Assembly (NCBI GenBank): GCA_024516155.1
Contig: JAJJXM010000047.1
Location: 62,001-126,000 of the forward strand
DNA from: Pyronema omphalodes
Lineage: Eukaryota > Ascomycota > Pezizomycetes > Pezizales > Pyronemataceae
Reading direction: 5' to 3'
DNA length: 64,000 nt
Below are positions 36,614 through 47,867 of the stretch, piece after piece. The notes under the pieces are model-generated. The model did no database searches and was not told the origin of the DNA. It saw nothing but the letters and a program-made list of their open reading frames with translations. Position 1 is the stretch's first letter. Every line of letters starts with the position of its first letter. Position numbers and translations under genes: made by a program.

Positions 36614-38331
36614 CTAGAAGGAAACATGTGGGTGTCCCTGTCGCCTTGAACCTTTCCACACCGGATTTGGTTTATGATCATTCTCGGTCGTTCGTGGCTT
36701 TTCTAATATGAAGTCCCTTGCATTGAGCCCACATTGTTTAGCTGTAAACCAGCCACACTTCCAGGGGCCTAGTGTGTATTTCTCCTTCTCTGATGGTTCC
36801 TCCAATCGTAGCTTCTGTCTGGTCTCCTTCGCCCGATTCCGGATCCACTTTTTGCGCGTCTCCGCGTCCAATGACAAAAAATAGCTATACGGATGCCTCA
36901 CAGGGTCAGGATTCTGTGCGGGTTCGAATGGCGGTCGCAGCTTTGGCAGTAGAAATTCGTCGGCATAGACCGCTGCTGGTTCGATAAGAGGATCACTTTT
37001 TGGTTTTCGTTGTACAGCAGGTTTTACTGGGGGCGTTGGTAATGGATCCGGCGGAGGTGGAAATGTAGGATAATTTGAGGGTGCGTTCTTGAGCGCTTCG
37101 AGAACAGAGGTAGGAATGGTGATGTCGGTCGATCGTCGGAGGGAGGCGAGAGTTTCTCTTTTCATCATGTTTCGGTGGATGAACCATGGTGCGACTAATG
37201 CGGGCAACAACCACGATGCTGACTTATCGCATATTGGACAGACATCATCCATCTCCGAGATGCTGGTGGTATGGTGATGCGTGGAATTACTGTAAAAGTA
37301 AGCGACCCTAATTGTACTACAGATGACCAGATTTTATACATACTGTTTTTCGTGGAGAACCTGTGTGTAACACAGAACCCGGTCAATGAACTCGTCAATT
37401 ACTTCCTGTGAGGCACTGTAACACAGAGAAGCTGGACATCCCTTTGGCAAGCGCTCATTTTGTTTCAGAGGTAGTATGACTTTCTGACTACCATGCCTCT
37501 CGAAATAGTTCAAATCATTCCGCCATCCTTCGTATTTGGGTTGTTCGTGGAGAATAAATACTCGATGGAGTGGCGTTACGAGGGCCATATGTGCGTCTTC
37601 TTTTTCTTGTTTCCGTGGACATAAGATTCGGTGGAAGAAGTTCTAGGTTCATTAGCTATGCTCATAAGGTCACAACGGAGAACTGACCTGGTATATCAGG
37701 TCAAAAAGCTGCCGTAAACACATTTGGAGGTGAGCGAGATCCTTTGTATCAGGTCTACTCGGACGTAAGCATATGCGCATCATATCAAGAGAAATAATGT
37801 ATGCACCTAGCCCTCCGACGTGCTGAACATTCCGTACACTCATTGCAGCCATTGCTACATCCGCTTCTGCCATCGTATGTTGCGTCTCGCTCGAGAATGA
37901 AAATGTCGTACGAACTCTTGGGTAGCGGAAAATCAGCCGACTGCCTCTCAAATTTTCTGACGATCAAGTGAACATACAATGTCATGTAGAATGTCCATAA
38001 TAGTCTCACATGTTGCTTTGCTAGCTTCCTCAAAGTCGTCGTTTAACTTTGTGTAATCCATAACCTTTCCTTGAGCAAGATATTTCGCAGCTGCCTGTAC
38101 CAATGCCTAAACGGTTAATAATTCGGGTTACCAAGGTGCCCAAAAAGGCGATAGGCAACCATGAATAGGATTGTGACGTACGTTGTATCCCGCCGGCAAA
38201 GATTGTTTAACGCTTCGAGGGAGCGATGCCGAGCGCAAATCCGTTTCGCCAGTCAGAATCCGTGGGGGTGGTCTTTGACTGTGTTCTCGGCAGCAACAGC
38301 AGTGTTTGGTCGGTGGAGCAACTTTAGACAT
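36614..38331 (-). CDS. hypothetical protein, 5 exons, 492 aa
   Basis: Exons 38331-38182, 38106-38010, 37944-37688, 37642-37344 and 37289-36614 join in phase (1479 nt). The introns are 75, 65, 45, 54 and similar-length GT-AG. The second uses donor GTGAGA, and its weak branch site makes it the least certain join. Near the N-terminus four consecutive cysteines occur (KHCCCCREH). A helical middle (AEADVAMAAMSVRNVQHVG; LAHLQMCLRQLFDLIYQ) follows, then an acidic-basic region with a His-rich join, and CPIC at about 285-288 with a hydrophobic stretch after it. The last third is Pro/Lys/Arg-rich. Metal binding is possible; family unknown. Confidence 0.66.
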
Positions 38332-39261
38332 CGGAGCCGTTCACGGAGTGGCACAGTTGCAGGTGGAAGTAGGTGGAGAAACGGCGAAAGGATATGCATG
38401 CAATTACACGCGATGTCGAAACTGCAGCTTCGCGACGGCCGGGTAAAAGTTGTCTAAATCAGTTTCCAGCTGGAAAGCATCGCGGGAGTTTAACTGATGT
38501 TTGGGAAAGACAAGAATTATCGGCAGCAATTGCGTGTGACGAAAAGCCAGCGGAAATTCTGGTTCGTGATTGGAGAGTAAAGATTTTTGCACATATCGCA
38601 CCCTGCCTGCTGCCAATCGCAATCCAAGCATAGTTGCCGGGGATGAAAAGTTCCTATTGGCCGCTGTTGGTATGAGGTGCTCGGATTAAAGTTTTATAGA
38701 CAGGGATCCGACATATATGCACCCACGGATGCAGAGCAGGGATGCCAGGGATGAGCGGCGGGAAGCGATCGGATGGGGGTGGGTAGGGTGGAGCTGGGCA
38801 TATGGATAGAGATCGCGAGTGAATTTGTGATGGCCTTCGAGACACGGTCGAGTGTTGACGAGGTGATGAGAATGCGGACGGAAAATTGATGGTTGATGGT
38901 TGGTGTTTGCTGGTTGATGTTGGTGGTTGATGGTGATACGGGAATAGTCAGTACAGGGTGTGGTGTTTCTTCAGACCAGGCTACACGAGCGATGGGAAAA
39001 CATACGAATATATGAGCCAACTGTATTTAATTATTAGGCAACTATGCCATAGCCTTAGGGTTGGGCACATAAATTAATAATACATAAAATAAATAAATAC
39101 GGGTCTACACATTAATACATTATACACAGATCCAAATCAATCATAGCCATTTTTTTTAAAAAAAAGAAAAACAACAAAAAGACCACCAAAATCAAAAACC
39201 AAACAAACCGAAACACCAAATGAATCCAAAACACCAATAAACCCCAATAAACACAATAATA
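38332..39261. other. intergenic region with TTGATGGTTGGTG-type short repeats
   Basis: About 930 bp. Imperfect repeats of GTTGATGGT occur at 38887-38935, and an A-rich region with simple runs lies at 39150-39250 just after the next gene's stop. A 108-codon frame at 38694-39020 is made from the repeats and is not supported as a gene. Confidence 0.4.
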
Positions 39262-40227
39262 CTACATTTGAAAAACATGGCGAGTCTTTGCATTCCTGTG
39301 CAGAAGGAAAGTACGCAATTTCTTGAGTGGTATCTCCCGCTGACGCCTCTGTGCCTGTCTCTCGGCATCGCGACGGACACTTCCACGATATTCAAATTTG
39401 AATACTGGCCTTTTGACATCAAGGTCTAACCAACAACCCCAATCATCCGAGAATAATGCGCAGTTGTTTTTATCGTAATATGCCATGGCGCGAGGCATTC
39501 CAGAAGGTGACCGTTTAACATACATCATAAACTGTTTTTCATTCGCGAAAGCTGTCGGGATCTGTGGCGATATACGAAAGCGGCCCCTGCCCTGTTTCGT
39601 GGGGTTGCGTGCTAATACTGTGGGTTGAACGAATGTATACCCGAGTCCAGCGAGCCGTAGCAATGTTCGATCGAGAGGCTTCTTCCTGATGTTCTTAAGT
39701 CGATATGGTTGTCTGGCTTCCCATAGAGAATAGCTGGGATCTTGTTTCGGCGGTTTGCGAGCTGCGAAGTATCCGGTGTGGTATGATTTGGCCGGAGTCC
39801 CTTTATATTCATTCTGAATGGTCTCGGGATGTAAGATTGATTTTCTTCGTGGTAAATATTGCATCGCCATAAGAGGCGTGCGATCTTCACGGTGTATCCC
39901 AAATGGAACTTCATTGATCTGCGGTTCTTCTGGTAGCTCCAAATATGTCCGTTTGAGAACGGATGGATCGGTATTATGAAATTGGTGTCTTAGGTATTTC
40001 TCCTCGTCAGGATCCTTGTCCCACGTATATTCTCCGGAGTCGACATAGGCCGAATGCAACGATTTAACGACATCGTTGGCCTTTTCCTGAAGCTCTGTAT
40101 TCGAGGGGAATTCTTGGTTTACATTCCGGGGGCATTCGTTGAAGTCGACGGCGGCGGCATCTGGCTTGACTTTGTCGAAAGGTGGAGACCGGACCGGTAA
40201 TTCGGAGCACGCGGTAATGTCGTTCAT
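39262..40227 (-). CDS. hypothetical protein, single exon, 321 aa
   Basis: ATG 40227 to the stop at 39262 without interruption. The N-terminal ~110 residues are acidic with helices (ELQEKANDVVKSLHSAYVD). The centre is basic and Tyr/Pro-rich. The C-terminal third looks folded and aromatic (AMAYYDKNNCALFSDDWGCWLDLD, shortened here in meaning to a Trp/Tyr/Asp-rich strand region), followed by a very basic Arg/Gln helix (RRDAERQAQRRQRE). A basic tail of this kind often contacts nucleic acid. Family not recognised. Codon use looks coding throughout. Confidence 0.68.
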   Translation of the reverse strand: MNDITACSELPVRSPPFDKVKPDAAAVDFNECPRNVNQEFPSNTELQEKANDVVKSLHSAYVDSGEYTWDKDPDEEKYLRHQFHNTDPSVLKRTYLELPEEPQINEVPFGIHREDRTPLMAMQYLPRRKSILHPETIQNEYKGTPAKSYHTGYFAARKPPKQDPSYSLWEARQPYRLKNIRKKPLDRTLLRLAGLGYTFVQPTVLARNPTKQGRGRFRISPQIPTAFANEKQFMMYVKRSPSGMPRAMAYYDKNNCALFSDDWGCWLDLDVKRPVFKFEYRGSVRRDAERQAQRRQREIPLKKLRTFLLHRNAKTRHVFQM

Positions 40228-41236
40228 TAGGCTTATGGTGTTAACAGAATCTGTACATCAAAGTATATATAGGGGCGAGTACAGCTATGTATGAGCTTAG
40301 TGTGCATCAACGCTCGGTGGGAGCTAAAGCTCGACTGCTTCTCAAGCTCGGCGGCTGATTTTTGTCAACTACATCATTGATGTTTGCGCTACCAGAAACT
40401 ATATATTGAACAGGACTCGCTTGACGGATAATAATTAATTTTGACATCATACCATATCGACTAGGCTAAATCATACAATCGGTTAACAGGCTTCAGTTTG
40501 GAGAGTTTGAATCAAAATCTAAAAGACTTCGGTAGATCGCACGCGAAATCAGGAATATTATTTCTGTAAAAGAAAAAGAAGTATCTTCGAGCTCTGTATG
40601 CTCTAAAACCATACTACAGGCTTCATTGCTCAACAAATAAACCGCATCAACTGGCTCGCGGAAACCAAATTCTCGCGTGAAATGAGTCCAGTGTTGGAGA
40701 GTTCGTATCAAAAAGGATTCTGTGAACCTTGATTGGACTCCAGAGTACAACTTCCGTGGGCCGGAGACATTTCCCAAGTTCATGAGGCTCGAAAAAAAAA
40801 GCCTCCTAGTATGCCACATAATCAAGGCTCGCGGAAAACATGGAAATAGAAATTAATCAACGAAGAGACATATTTTACAGACGATGGATATTTTCATGTT
40901 TATTTACCTTGCTTTGAACCTTAGACTCATTATACCCGATTGAATAGCGTCATGCAATCGAGTTGATAGATTATGTGCGTAGAACAGCGGCCGCTCTACG
41001 CCATATCCCGCATGTGGGAAATGCGAATTCGACCACGCCAAGCCGAGTTTCTTTACTGCACGGGGGTCGATGGCATTTCACCTGTCAACATCGGTTGCTC
41101 TTATCCAACCATCTTCAACCACCGTACTAGGGTTCCATATTTTCGCGGCTCCTCAATTTCACTCCCCGATACCCGCCAATCATCATAGCAACCCCCAAGG
41201 CCCTCTCGACTTGAACCCCGAAATATTTAGTGACTC
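40228..41236. other. divergent intergenic region
   Basis: Upstream region shared by the minus gene at 40227 and the plus gene at 41237, but with one weak small ORF inside (40493-40819, listed separately). No motif recognised. Confidence 0.35.
40493..40819 (-). CDS. possible small hypothetical protein or gene remnant, 108 aa
   Basis: ATG 40819 opens 108 codons that read like a helical protein fragment (LSNEACSMVLEHTELED; IFLISRAIYRSLLDFD). There is no signal peptide or recognisable domain, and no convincing upstream exon. It could be a decayed exon or a genuine small gene. Confidence 0.28.
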   Translation of the reverse strand: MWHTRRLFFSSLMNLGNVSGPRKLYSGVQSRFTESFLIRTLQHWTHFTREFGFREPVDAVYLLSNEACSMVLEHTELEDTSFSFTEIIFLISRAIYRSLLDFDSNSPN

Positions 41237-42187
41237 ATGTCATCAACTGGTCCTCCTTCACAGGAGACGCGTGGGATGGTACGATTTCTATTCTAACTTA
41301 CCTTGATAAATTCTAATCACACTCAGAATCACAACACAATAGCGGGATCCGGGGAGTACCACTCGAATAATTACGAACATTTACAGCCTCCTATCTCGGA
41401 TATCCAAGCACAGCACAATCAGTACATGGCGCAACAGGCTGCAATTGCAACGCACAATATGAATAGTTTATCTGTAGCCCAGTACGGATATATGTACGGA
41501 CCTATGGCACCTCCACCTCCCTTTTATGGACAGCTACTTCGAGAAAATCCTAATGCACGTATGGCCTGGCTCAACTCGACGCAACAGGCACCAGGCATGT
41601 TTCAAGGCCTCTATGGAAATCTAGAGGAGGCTCAGGACAGAAGGTATTATCTTTAATCGATTTTCATATTATTGGTGCTGACATGGAACAGACTGACTAG
41701 GTCTGGTGGTTTTGTAGATGCTGTGAACAACGAGCCCGTGTCAGAGAATGAAGACGATAGTTGGATAGATGATACACCTTCTCCATCACCTATGCCCTCC
41801 AAGCGTACTGTGGCTGCTCCTATGACCCCCGAACCATCCAGCTCGAGAAACCACAAATCGCAATCACCACGATCAATCAACCCAGATGCTCCAGCATTTG
41901 TTCCTGGGCGCTTCATGTTTAGTCCTACTAGAGAATACCGCTCTGCTGAAACTTCAAGACTTCTACAGCATGCTATGGGACAAAACTCGACCTTGACACC
42001 AGAACACCCGGCAAGAACTGGAGAAATGATTAACAGCGAAGCGGAAGAAATTGACTATACTAACGATTCCTATGCACAGAAGATGGAGAGATGGCTTGAC
42101 ATGGGCGATGACGAATTTGTCTGTGTCGTGAAGAAACCTACCCAGGCAGAATTAGAGGCGCAAGTGGAAGCTCGAGCGGCAAGCTAG
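41237..42187 (+). CDS. hypothetical Gln/Ser-rich protein, 3 exons, 284 aa
   Basis: Exons 41237-41278, 41327-41643 and 41692-42187 join in phase (855 nt). The first intron (48 nt) has a CTAAC branch site and the second (48 nt) a GCTGAC. The tiny first exon encodes only MSSTGPPSQETRGM. The following region is Gln/Asn/His-rich with a Pro-rich block (PMAPPPPFYGQLL), then Ser/Pro repeats. The C-terminus forms a charged acidic helix (YAQKMERWLDMGDDEF) that may mediate binding. Probably a disordered nuclear or RNA-associated protein, unproved. Confidence 0.68.
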
Positions 42188-44933
42188 TTACAATCCGCTG
42201 AAAAGGCCGGGCTTCGTGTTGAGCATCCTAACCGCCGCCGCATTTCCTATGGTGGCTCTGGGCCACAATCCTCCTAATGGCACTAACTTCTGTGACAAAA
42301 ACCTCTTCACTCATGTATCGACTAACCGAGTTCATCGATGGTGTATTAACAGGCGTAATAGTGTATGGGTCCTAATGGGGACATTTTGAAGCACATTCAT
42401 TTTGTTCTGTTCTTCGTGTGTCCTTTGTTAAAGTTTGTTTCACGTTTCCCTTACAATATCCACAGCATTCTTTTTTGCATGTACAGGCGTTTGTGTTGAT
42501 ACTATCCAGTGAATAATATTGGAGGGTTGTTTCTTCAACTTCGATTCTGCTAGTAACCTGTAAGTTTTCTTATAGACTCGAAAATTACTCAGTATATATG
42601 ACCATTTTCCGGTGTATGTGTTATTTGACCAGCCCGTAGTTTGTATAATTAAGATATGGTATAGATCCACAAATCACAGACATAGATCCTGCAACTGCAC
42701 ATACAAAAATCAAACTCTTAATCCGTAAAATAAACAACATTCACTCTATTTGCATACAATTTCAAATAATAATTACGGTAAAAACACTGGTGGTATCCGA
42801 ATATTGTGTAGTGGTTAAACGGAGTAAAACTGCCAGCCAATACAAGACCCACTCAGTGCCGGGGCTGCATAGCGTTGTAATAAATCCATGAAGCACACTA
42901 GATGTTCCTCAGGTTCAGACAGTTACAGTATCGGTAATACTGATCTCCTATCCATCAGAGTCAAATTGTTAGCAGGGAGCAGTGTTAAACCCGTATTTGG
43001 TTTTCAGCCCTCGGTCCCAGAACCTGGAATGCTACTCCAACGACACAGGTTGAAGCTCTTTTGCAAGATTTTTCGACTGAGAATTTCTTGGAATCGTAAA
43101 ACTAAGTCCCTCACCATATGTACGGCACATTTGTTAGGGCCTTTTCATGTTATCTATCTAGTTCAACAATAGTTGCTTCTGCTTTCGACCCAGAATTTGT
43201 AACAGCAGGTTGATTTTTGAAGGCCACTAGTCCCTGAACTAGAATACCCCAGCTTTGACGGTTCGGCCCGAGACAAGGATTGTACATACCAGGGTTGTGT
43301 GTGTTGACCAAACTGGCGTCATTCGTAGTTCGAACGATTACTGGTATTACCCCGCTTCTTTCTGGCTCTCTCTAACCCCCTTACAGGATTTGGATCAATC
43401 TTCGCTTCTTAGTCTTTTTCGCTGAAAATTCTAAATCCTCATACTAGGTGTCCTTGTCTTGTTGAAGATCGGCGTTCTGGAGAGTGACTTCAAAATTGCC
43501 ACCGAAAGCCTCGCCTCGATAGCCCGGTAAAAGTTCGGGCGCCTGAAAGGCTGTCTCCCCTATATGCAGTCCGAATATACCAGTGAATAGTGAGTTGGAT
43601 CGCTTCGAGATGAGTGTATTGCGGCTTAAACTATAAGAACTGCTCGGGTACCAGGGCCCGGGTGCGAAAACTATGGTTGTCTAAACCCGTCCAGGCTTCT
43701 ACTCCATAATGATATAACCATTATGGGACTACTGAAGATACTACCTACCGATACAAGTATTATACAATTAGACAATCTTGTTTCGATGTAGTGGAATAAT
43801 TATGGGTATATTGCCTGGCCTACGAAAAGGCAACTTGAGGGCAATCTAGTTATTTTTGATGACATTGGGGTTATGCAATGATATTATTCATTAATTTACT
43901 AAAATATATAACCGTAAAGTCCACATCTTGCATTGCCGTGTTCTTCGGACATGACTCACGAACCGTGATTGTTGTTTCCTACCAGAGATCTCAGCCATGA
44001 TTCCAAAACCAGAGATCGGGAAAATTCACACTTCACAGTTGAAGATCATGGGAGTGCTAGAAGACAGGTATTTGTACTTGGCGGGGCGGACCTGCGGTAA
44101 AAACGCAGCCCACAGAGTGAAGTGTAGCTGATGCACGTCCCCGTAACGTGCTAGGCAGAAACTACATCAAATTGTAGAATTAGAGCGGAAGAGAAAAATT
44201 AAACTGCGGGTTATGGCAGGTGCGTTGTCATTATTGTAAGGCCTTCAACTGTATGTGGGTGTGTCGTTTTATTCTATACTTGGAAGGAATCGCTCATTGG
44301 AAAGCAGAACTAGGGGTAGGCTTGGCTCCACAACTTCAGTATGTACAGTATAGACCCACCGATGTGGGGTAACAACAAACGAATTTATAAATGGCCATGA
44401 TGTGAAATCATTACGCCATCAAGTTGGCTAATTGGTGCTCTATAAGAAAAACTCCAGGAAAAACACTGGTTAGGGCTGCGACCTTATCAAAATTTGTGCC
44501 GTAAGCGGAAATATGTAAGGAGGGCAGTCTAAGTCATAGACCTATAGTGTTACTCTAAATATGTACGAGCTGCATCACCGCATTTCGAAATGTGTGTTAC
44601 TCATATTCCACCTACACTGATGCCGGTGCATTCTCACGTGCTGTCGCTATTGCTTCATGCGGCGGCTAATGACTGTGCTTGACGCAGGTTGAACTTCGTC
44701 CGCGGTGTCTCCACCACCACACTTTGCAGGGATATCATATATCTCGCTGCAACTCCGGTCAATTTTTGCGGCCAAACGAGGCTACCAGACCATACTTAAG
44801 GGCTTCATTCTTCAGTATGTCCGACTCATCATCCTCCCAGTCATCCAACACTCCATCGACCTCCACCCACAAAAAGCACTTACATTCTTCTTCACACAAA
44901 GCTCTTTTTGGACAATAACTCTTTGCCTTCGAA
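42188..44933. other. 2.7-kb gene-free AT-rich region
   Basis: No frame with coding character and no repeats of note. It separates the orphan gene block from the surface-protein cluster, and must contain the promoter of the PIR-like gene. Confidence 0.4.
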
Positions 44934-46802
44934 ATGGTTTCATTCAGCACCGTCTTTGTTTCCTCTCTCCTCGCCTGTGTTGAGGCTCATCAGGATGCCA
45001 ACTTAGCGCCTCGTGATCCTAATATGCCTGTGGTCAATCAGATCGCGGACGGCCAGATTCAGATTGGAATTCCTCCGGTTAGCCAGATCTACGATGGTCA
45101 GATTCAAATCGTTCCCGGCCAACTTCCTGCTGTGAATCAAATCTACGACGGACAACTCCAGATCCAGAAGTTTGGCATTCCCCCCGTTACTCAGATCAAT
45201 GATGGACAGATTCAGATTGTTCCCGGCCAGCTTCCGCCTGTAAACCAAATCAACGATGGCCAGCTCCAGATCCAGCAGTTTGGAATTCCTCCTGTCACTC
45301 AGATTGTTGATGGACAAATTCAGATTGTTCCTGGCCAGCTTCCTCCCGTGAACCAAATCAACGATGGCCAGCTTCAGATCCAGCAGTTTGGAATTCCGCC
45401 TGTTACTCAGATTGTTGATGGTCAGATCCAAATTGTTCCCGGCCAGCTTCCCCCTGTGAACCAGATCAACGATGGCCAGCTTCAGATCCAGCAGTATGGA
45501 CTTCCTGCGGTCAACCAAATTTCGGACGGCCAGATTCAGATTGCAGCCAGAGACCTTCCTCCTGTGTCTCAAATTTATGACGGCCAGATCCAGATTGGAA
45601 TTCCCCCGGTTACTCAGATCAACGATGGCCAGATCCAGATTGTTCCCGGTCAGCTTCCTGCTGTGAACCAAATCTACGATGGTCAACTCCAGATTCAGAA
45701 GTTTGGAATTCCTCCCGTCACTCAGATTGTTGATGGCCAGATCCAGATTGTCCCTGGTCAACTTCCTGCTGTGAATCAGATCTACGATGGTCAACTCCAG
45801 ATCCAGAAGTTCGGAATTCCACCCGTCACTCAGATTGTTGATGGACAGATTCAAATTGTTCCCGGTCAGCTTCCTCCTGTGAACCAGATTCATGATGGCC
45901 AGCTCCAGATCCAGCAATTTGGAATTCCTCCCGTGAACCAAATCAATGACGGACAACTTCAGATCCAGCAGTTTGAAATTCCGCCCGTTACTCAGATTGT
46001 TGATGGCCAGATTCAGATCGTCCCCGGTCAACTTCCTCCAGTGACTCAGATCTATGATGGCCAGCTCCAGATTCAGCAGTATGGACTACCTGCTGTTAAC
46101 CAAATTTCTGACGGCCAGATTCAGATCGCAGCAAGAGATCTTCCTCCTGTTTCCCAGATTTATGATGGCCAGATCCAGATTGGAATTCCCCCGGTGACTC
46201 AGATCAATGATGGCCAGATCCAGATTGTTCCTGGTCAGCTTCCTGCTGTGAACCAAATCTATGATGGTCAAGTGCAAATTCAGAAGTTTGGAATCCCTCC
46301 TGTTACCCAGATCGTTGATGGCCAGCTTCAGATTCAGCAGTTCGGAATTCCTCCTGTCACTCAGATTAATGATGGCCAGATTCAAATCGTTCCCGGTCAG
46401 CTTCCTCCTGTGAACCAGATTCATGATGGCCAGCTCCAGATCCAGCAATTTGGAATTCCTCCCGTGAACCAAATCAATGACGGACAACTTCAGATTCAGC
46501 AGTTTGGAATTCCTCCCGTTACTCAGATTGTTGATGGCCAGATTCAGATCGTTCCCGGTCAACTTCCCCCTGTGAACCAGATCTACGATGGTCAGCTCCA
46601 GATTCAGCAGTATGGACTTCCTGCGGTAAACCAGATTGCCGACGGTCAGATTCAAATCGGTATTCAGAAGCGTGCGGATTCCAGTAATGCCATGGCTATG
46701 AAACGTCCCGAGCTTATTTCTGGATCATCACGAGTTCAAATTGCCGGATATGCTTGGGTCGGAGCTTGTTTAGTTCTTGGTGTTGCCCTAATTTCGTTGT
46801 AA
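44934..46802 (+). CDS. PIR-type repeat surface protein with GPI-like tail, 622 aa
   Basis: Single exon. The N-terminus (MVSFSTVFVSSLLACVEAH) is a signal peptide. Nearly all the rest is 31 copies of a repeat with core Q-I-x-D-G-Q-I/L-Q-I (x is N, V, Y, S, H or A), spaced 14-20 residues by linkers such as VPGQLPPVN, QQFGIPPVT or AARDLPPVS. This matches the PIR (protein with internal repeats) motif whose Gln forms an alkali-sensitive ester with beta-1,3-glucan in yeast walls. Unlike classical Pir proteins, no four-cysteine C-terminal domain follows. Instead a Kex2-like QKR, a small-residue SGSS and a hydrophobic end (GACLVLGVALISL) resemble a GPI-anchor signal. A wall-structural role is likely. 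Higher-order blocks of ~585 and 531 bp are repeated within it. Confidence 0.85.
   Translation: MVSFSTVFVSSLLACVEAHQDANLAPRDPNMPVVNQIADGQIQIGIPPVSQIYDGQIQIVPGQLPAVNQIYDGQLQIQKFGIPPVTQINDGQIQIVPGQLPPVNQINDGQLQIQQFGIPPVTQIVDGQIQIVPGQLPPVNQINDGQLQIQQFGIPPVTQIVDGQIQIVPGQLPPVNQINDGQLQIQQYGLPAVNQISDGQIQIAARDLPPVSQIYDGQIQIGIPPVTQINDGQIQIVPGQLPAVNQIYDGQLQIQKFGIPPVTQIVDGQIQIVPGQLPAVNQIYDGQLQIQKFGIPPVTQIVDGQIQIVPGQLPPVNQIHDGQLQIQQFGIPPVNQINDGQLQIQQFEIPPVTQIVDGQIQIVPGQLPPVTQIYDGQLQIQQYGLPAVNQISDGQIQIAARDLPPVSQIYDGQIQIGIPPVTQINDGQIQIVPGQLPAVNQIYDGQVQIQKFGIPPVTQIVDGQLQIQQFGIPPVTQINDGQIQIVPGQLPPVNQIHDGQLQIQQFGIPPVNQINDGQLQIQQFGIPPVTQIVDGQIQIVPGQLPPVNQIYDGQLQIQQYGLPAVNQIADGQIQIGIQKRADSSNAMAMKRPELISGSSRVQIAGYAWVGACLVLGVALISL
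45021..46668 (+). repeat. in-gene tandem repeat array (31 D-G-Q units)
   Basis: Coding tandem repeat inside the PIR-type gene. Units are about 42-60 bp, all in frame, with synonymous variation between copies. The GCAGTATGGA block recurs at 45491, 46076 and 46607 (spacings 585 and 531 bp), which shows segmental duplication of multi-unit blocks in addition to single-unit expansion. Confidence 0.85.
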
Positions 46803-47867
46803 AGAAGCGCGGTATGGTGAAGAAGAATGTTAAAAGTTGTATGATGTATGTGGTGTGACGATGGTCTGAAGTGTTTGGTATCACCTCTTGTTGCATTGTC
46901 AACGAGATATTGAGACAGGCTTAGCAATGAAAGAGTTTCTATGCGGTGTTTGTACGTAAGGATGATGATATTAGGTGGGTGTACTGGGATGACTTAAGTT
47001 TAAACTGTATTCGAGTATCAAGAACAAGAAATTAACTGCCGTTGAAACGATTCAATAATTCTAAACGTTTGTGAAATTATTCTGATTTTGATATTGTGAA
47101 ATTGCGCGCTCTTCCATTTTGATATTCTTCTAGAGTTGGATACATTGAAACCTATGGAAAATCATGAGAGGCGACCACTAATGTTGATTTGAGGTTTGAG
47201 GTTGGCGACTTTTGGTTGCTTTACCAACTCTGTCGATCAATTCTTTGAAGTGATCTACAGTGACGCAGGAGGCATACATATTTGGAAACGCGAAGAAAAT
47301 AGCGATTCAAAACTAGGAATCAGGCTAGCAGAAACCCCAATATCTTCACGAAATTTTCTCCAACTGAGTGCGATTTTGAGATTGTTCACGCTGTGTAATT
47401 TTAGTAGTTCGTACAGAGTGCATGAAGTACGGTTCACCATGTAATTCTGACATAGAAACAGAAAGATCACAATTCCAGAAGTTTCCTAAGAAAAAGTGGG
47501 GTCATAACAACCCGGTGATGGTCAATGTTAATTGCAATCATCAAAAAATACTTGTTGGTTCATGGGCGGCAGTTGTTTTGACATTTGCAATTATAATGAG
47601 GGGACAAAAGCCGGGGTCAGTGATATGTGCACTCGTCGATCTCTCTCCATTTTAGTCTTCCTGTCAACGCCGTTACTGGAAGGCCAGCACAAGTTCATCT
47701 TGGCAAGCCTGCAACATTCTCAGCAATTTGATCAACTTGTTCGGTCCAAATCTTTCATCTTCACTACACCACTATCCACCGCGATCCAAGGCCTAATTTT
47801 CATTATTGCTCCTAATTGCTTTTATATTTTTCTGTCCTCCCAGAATATCACGATACAAACCTTCCAA
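46803..47867. other. intergenic region
   Basis: About 1.06 kb between tandem surface-protein genes. The frame opening at 47532 continues into the next gene but starts with a TTG-type codon and reads as 5' UTR up to ATG 47868. Confidence 0.4.

Noticed and set aside
38694..39020. 108-codon minus-strand frame near short TTGATGGT repeats
   Set aside because: Composed largely of the repeats and the upstream region of the neighbouring gene; no domain, splice or start support.
45003..46655. Long minus-strand open frames (342 and 189 codons) opposite the PIR-type gene
   Set aside because: They are antisense translations of the in-frame tandem repeat (Asn/Leu/Asp/Arg repeats) with no signal, splice or start logic.
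44934..46802. CRISPR-like regular repeats
   Set aside because: Repeats are coding, of varying length, in frame and without unique spacers; a eukaryotic context.
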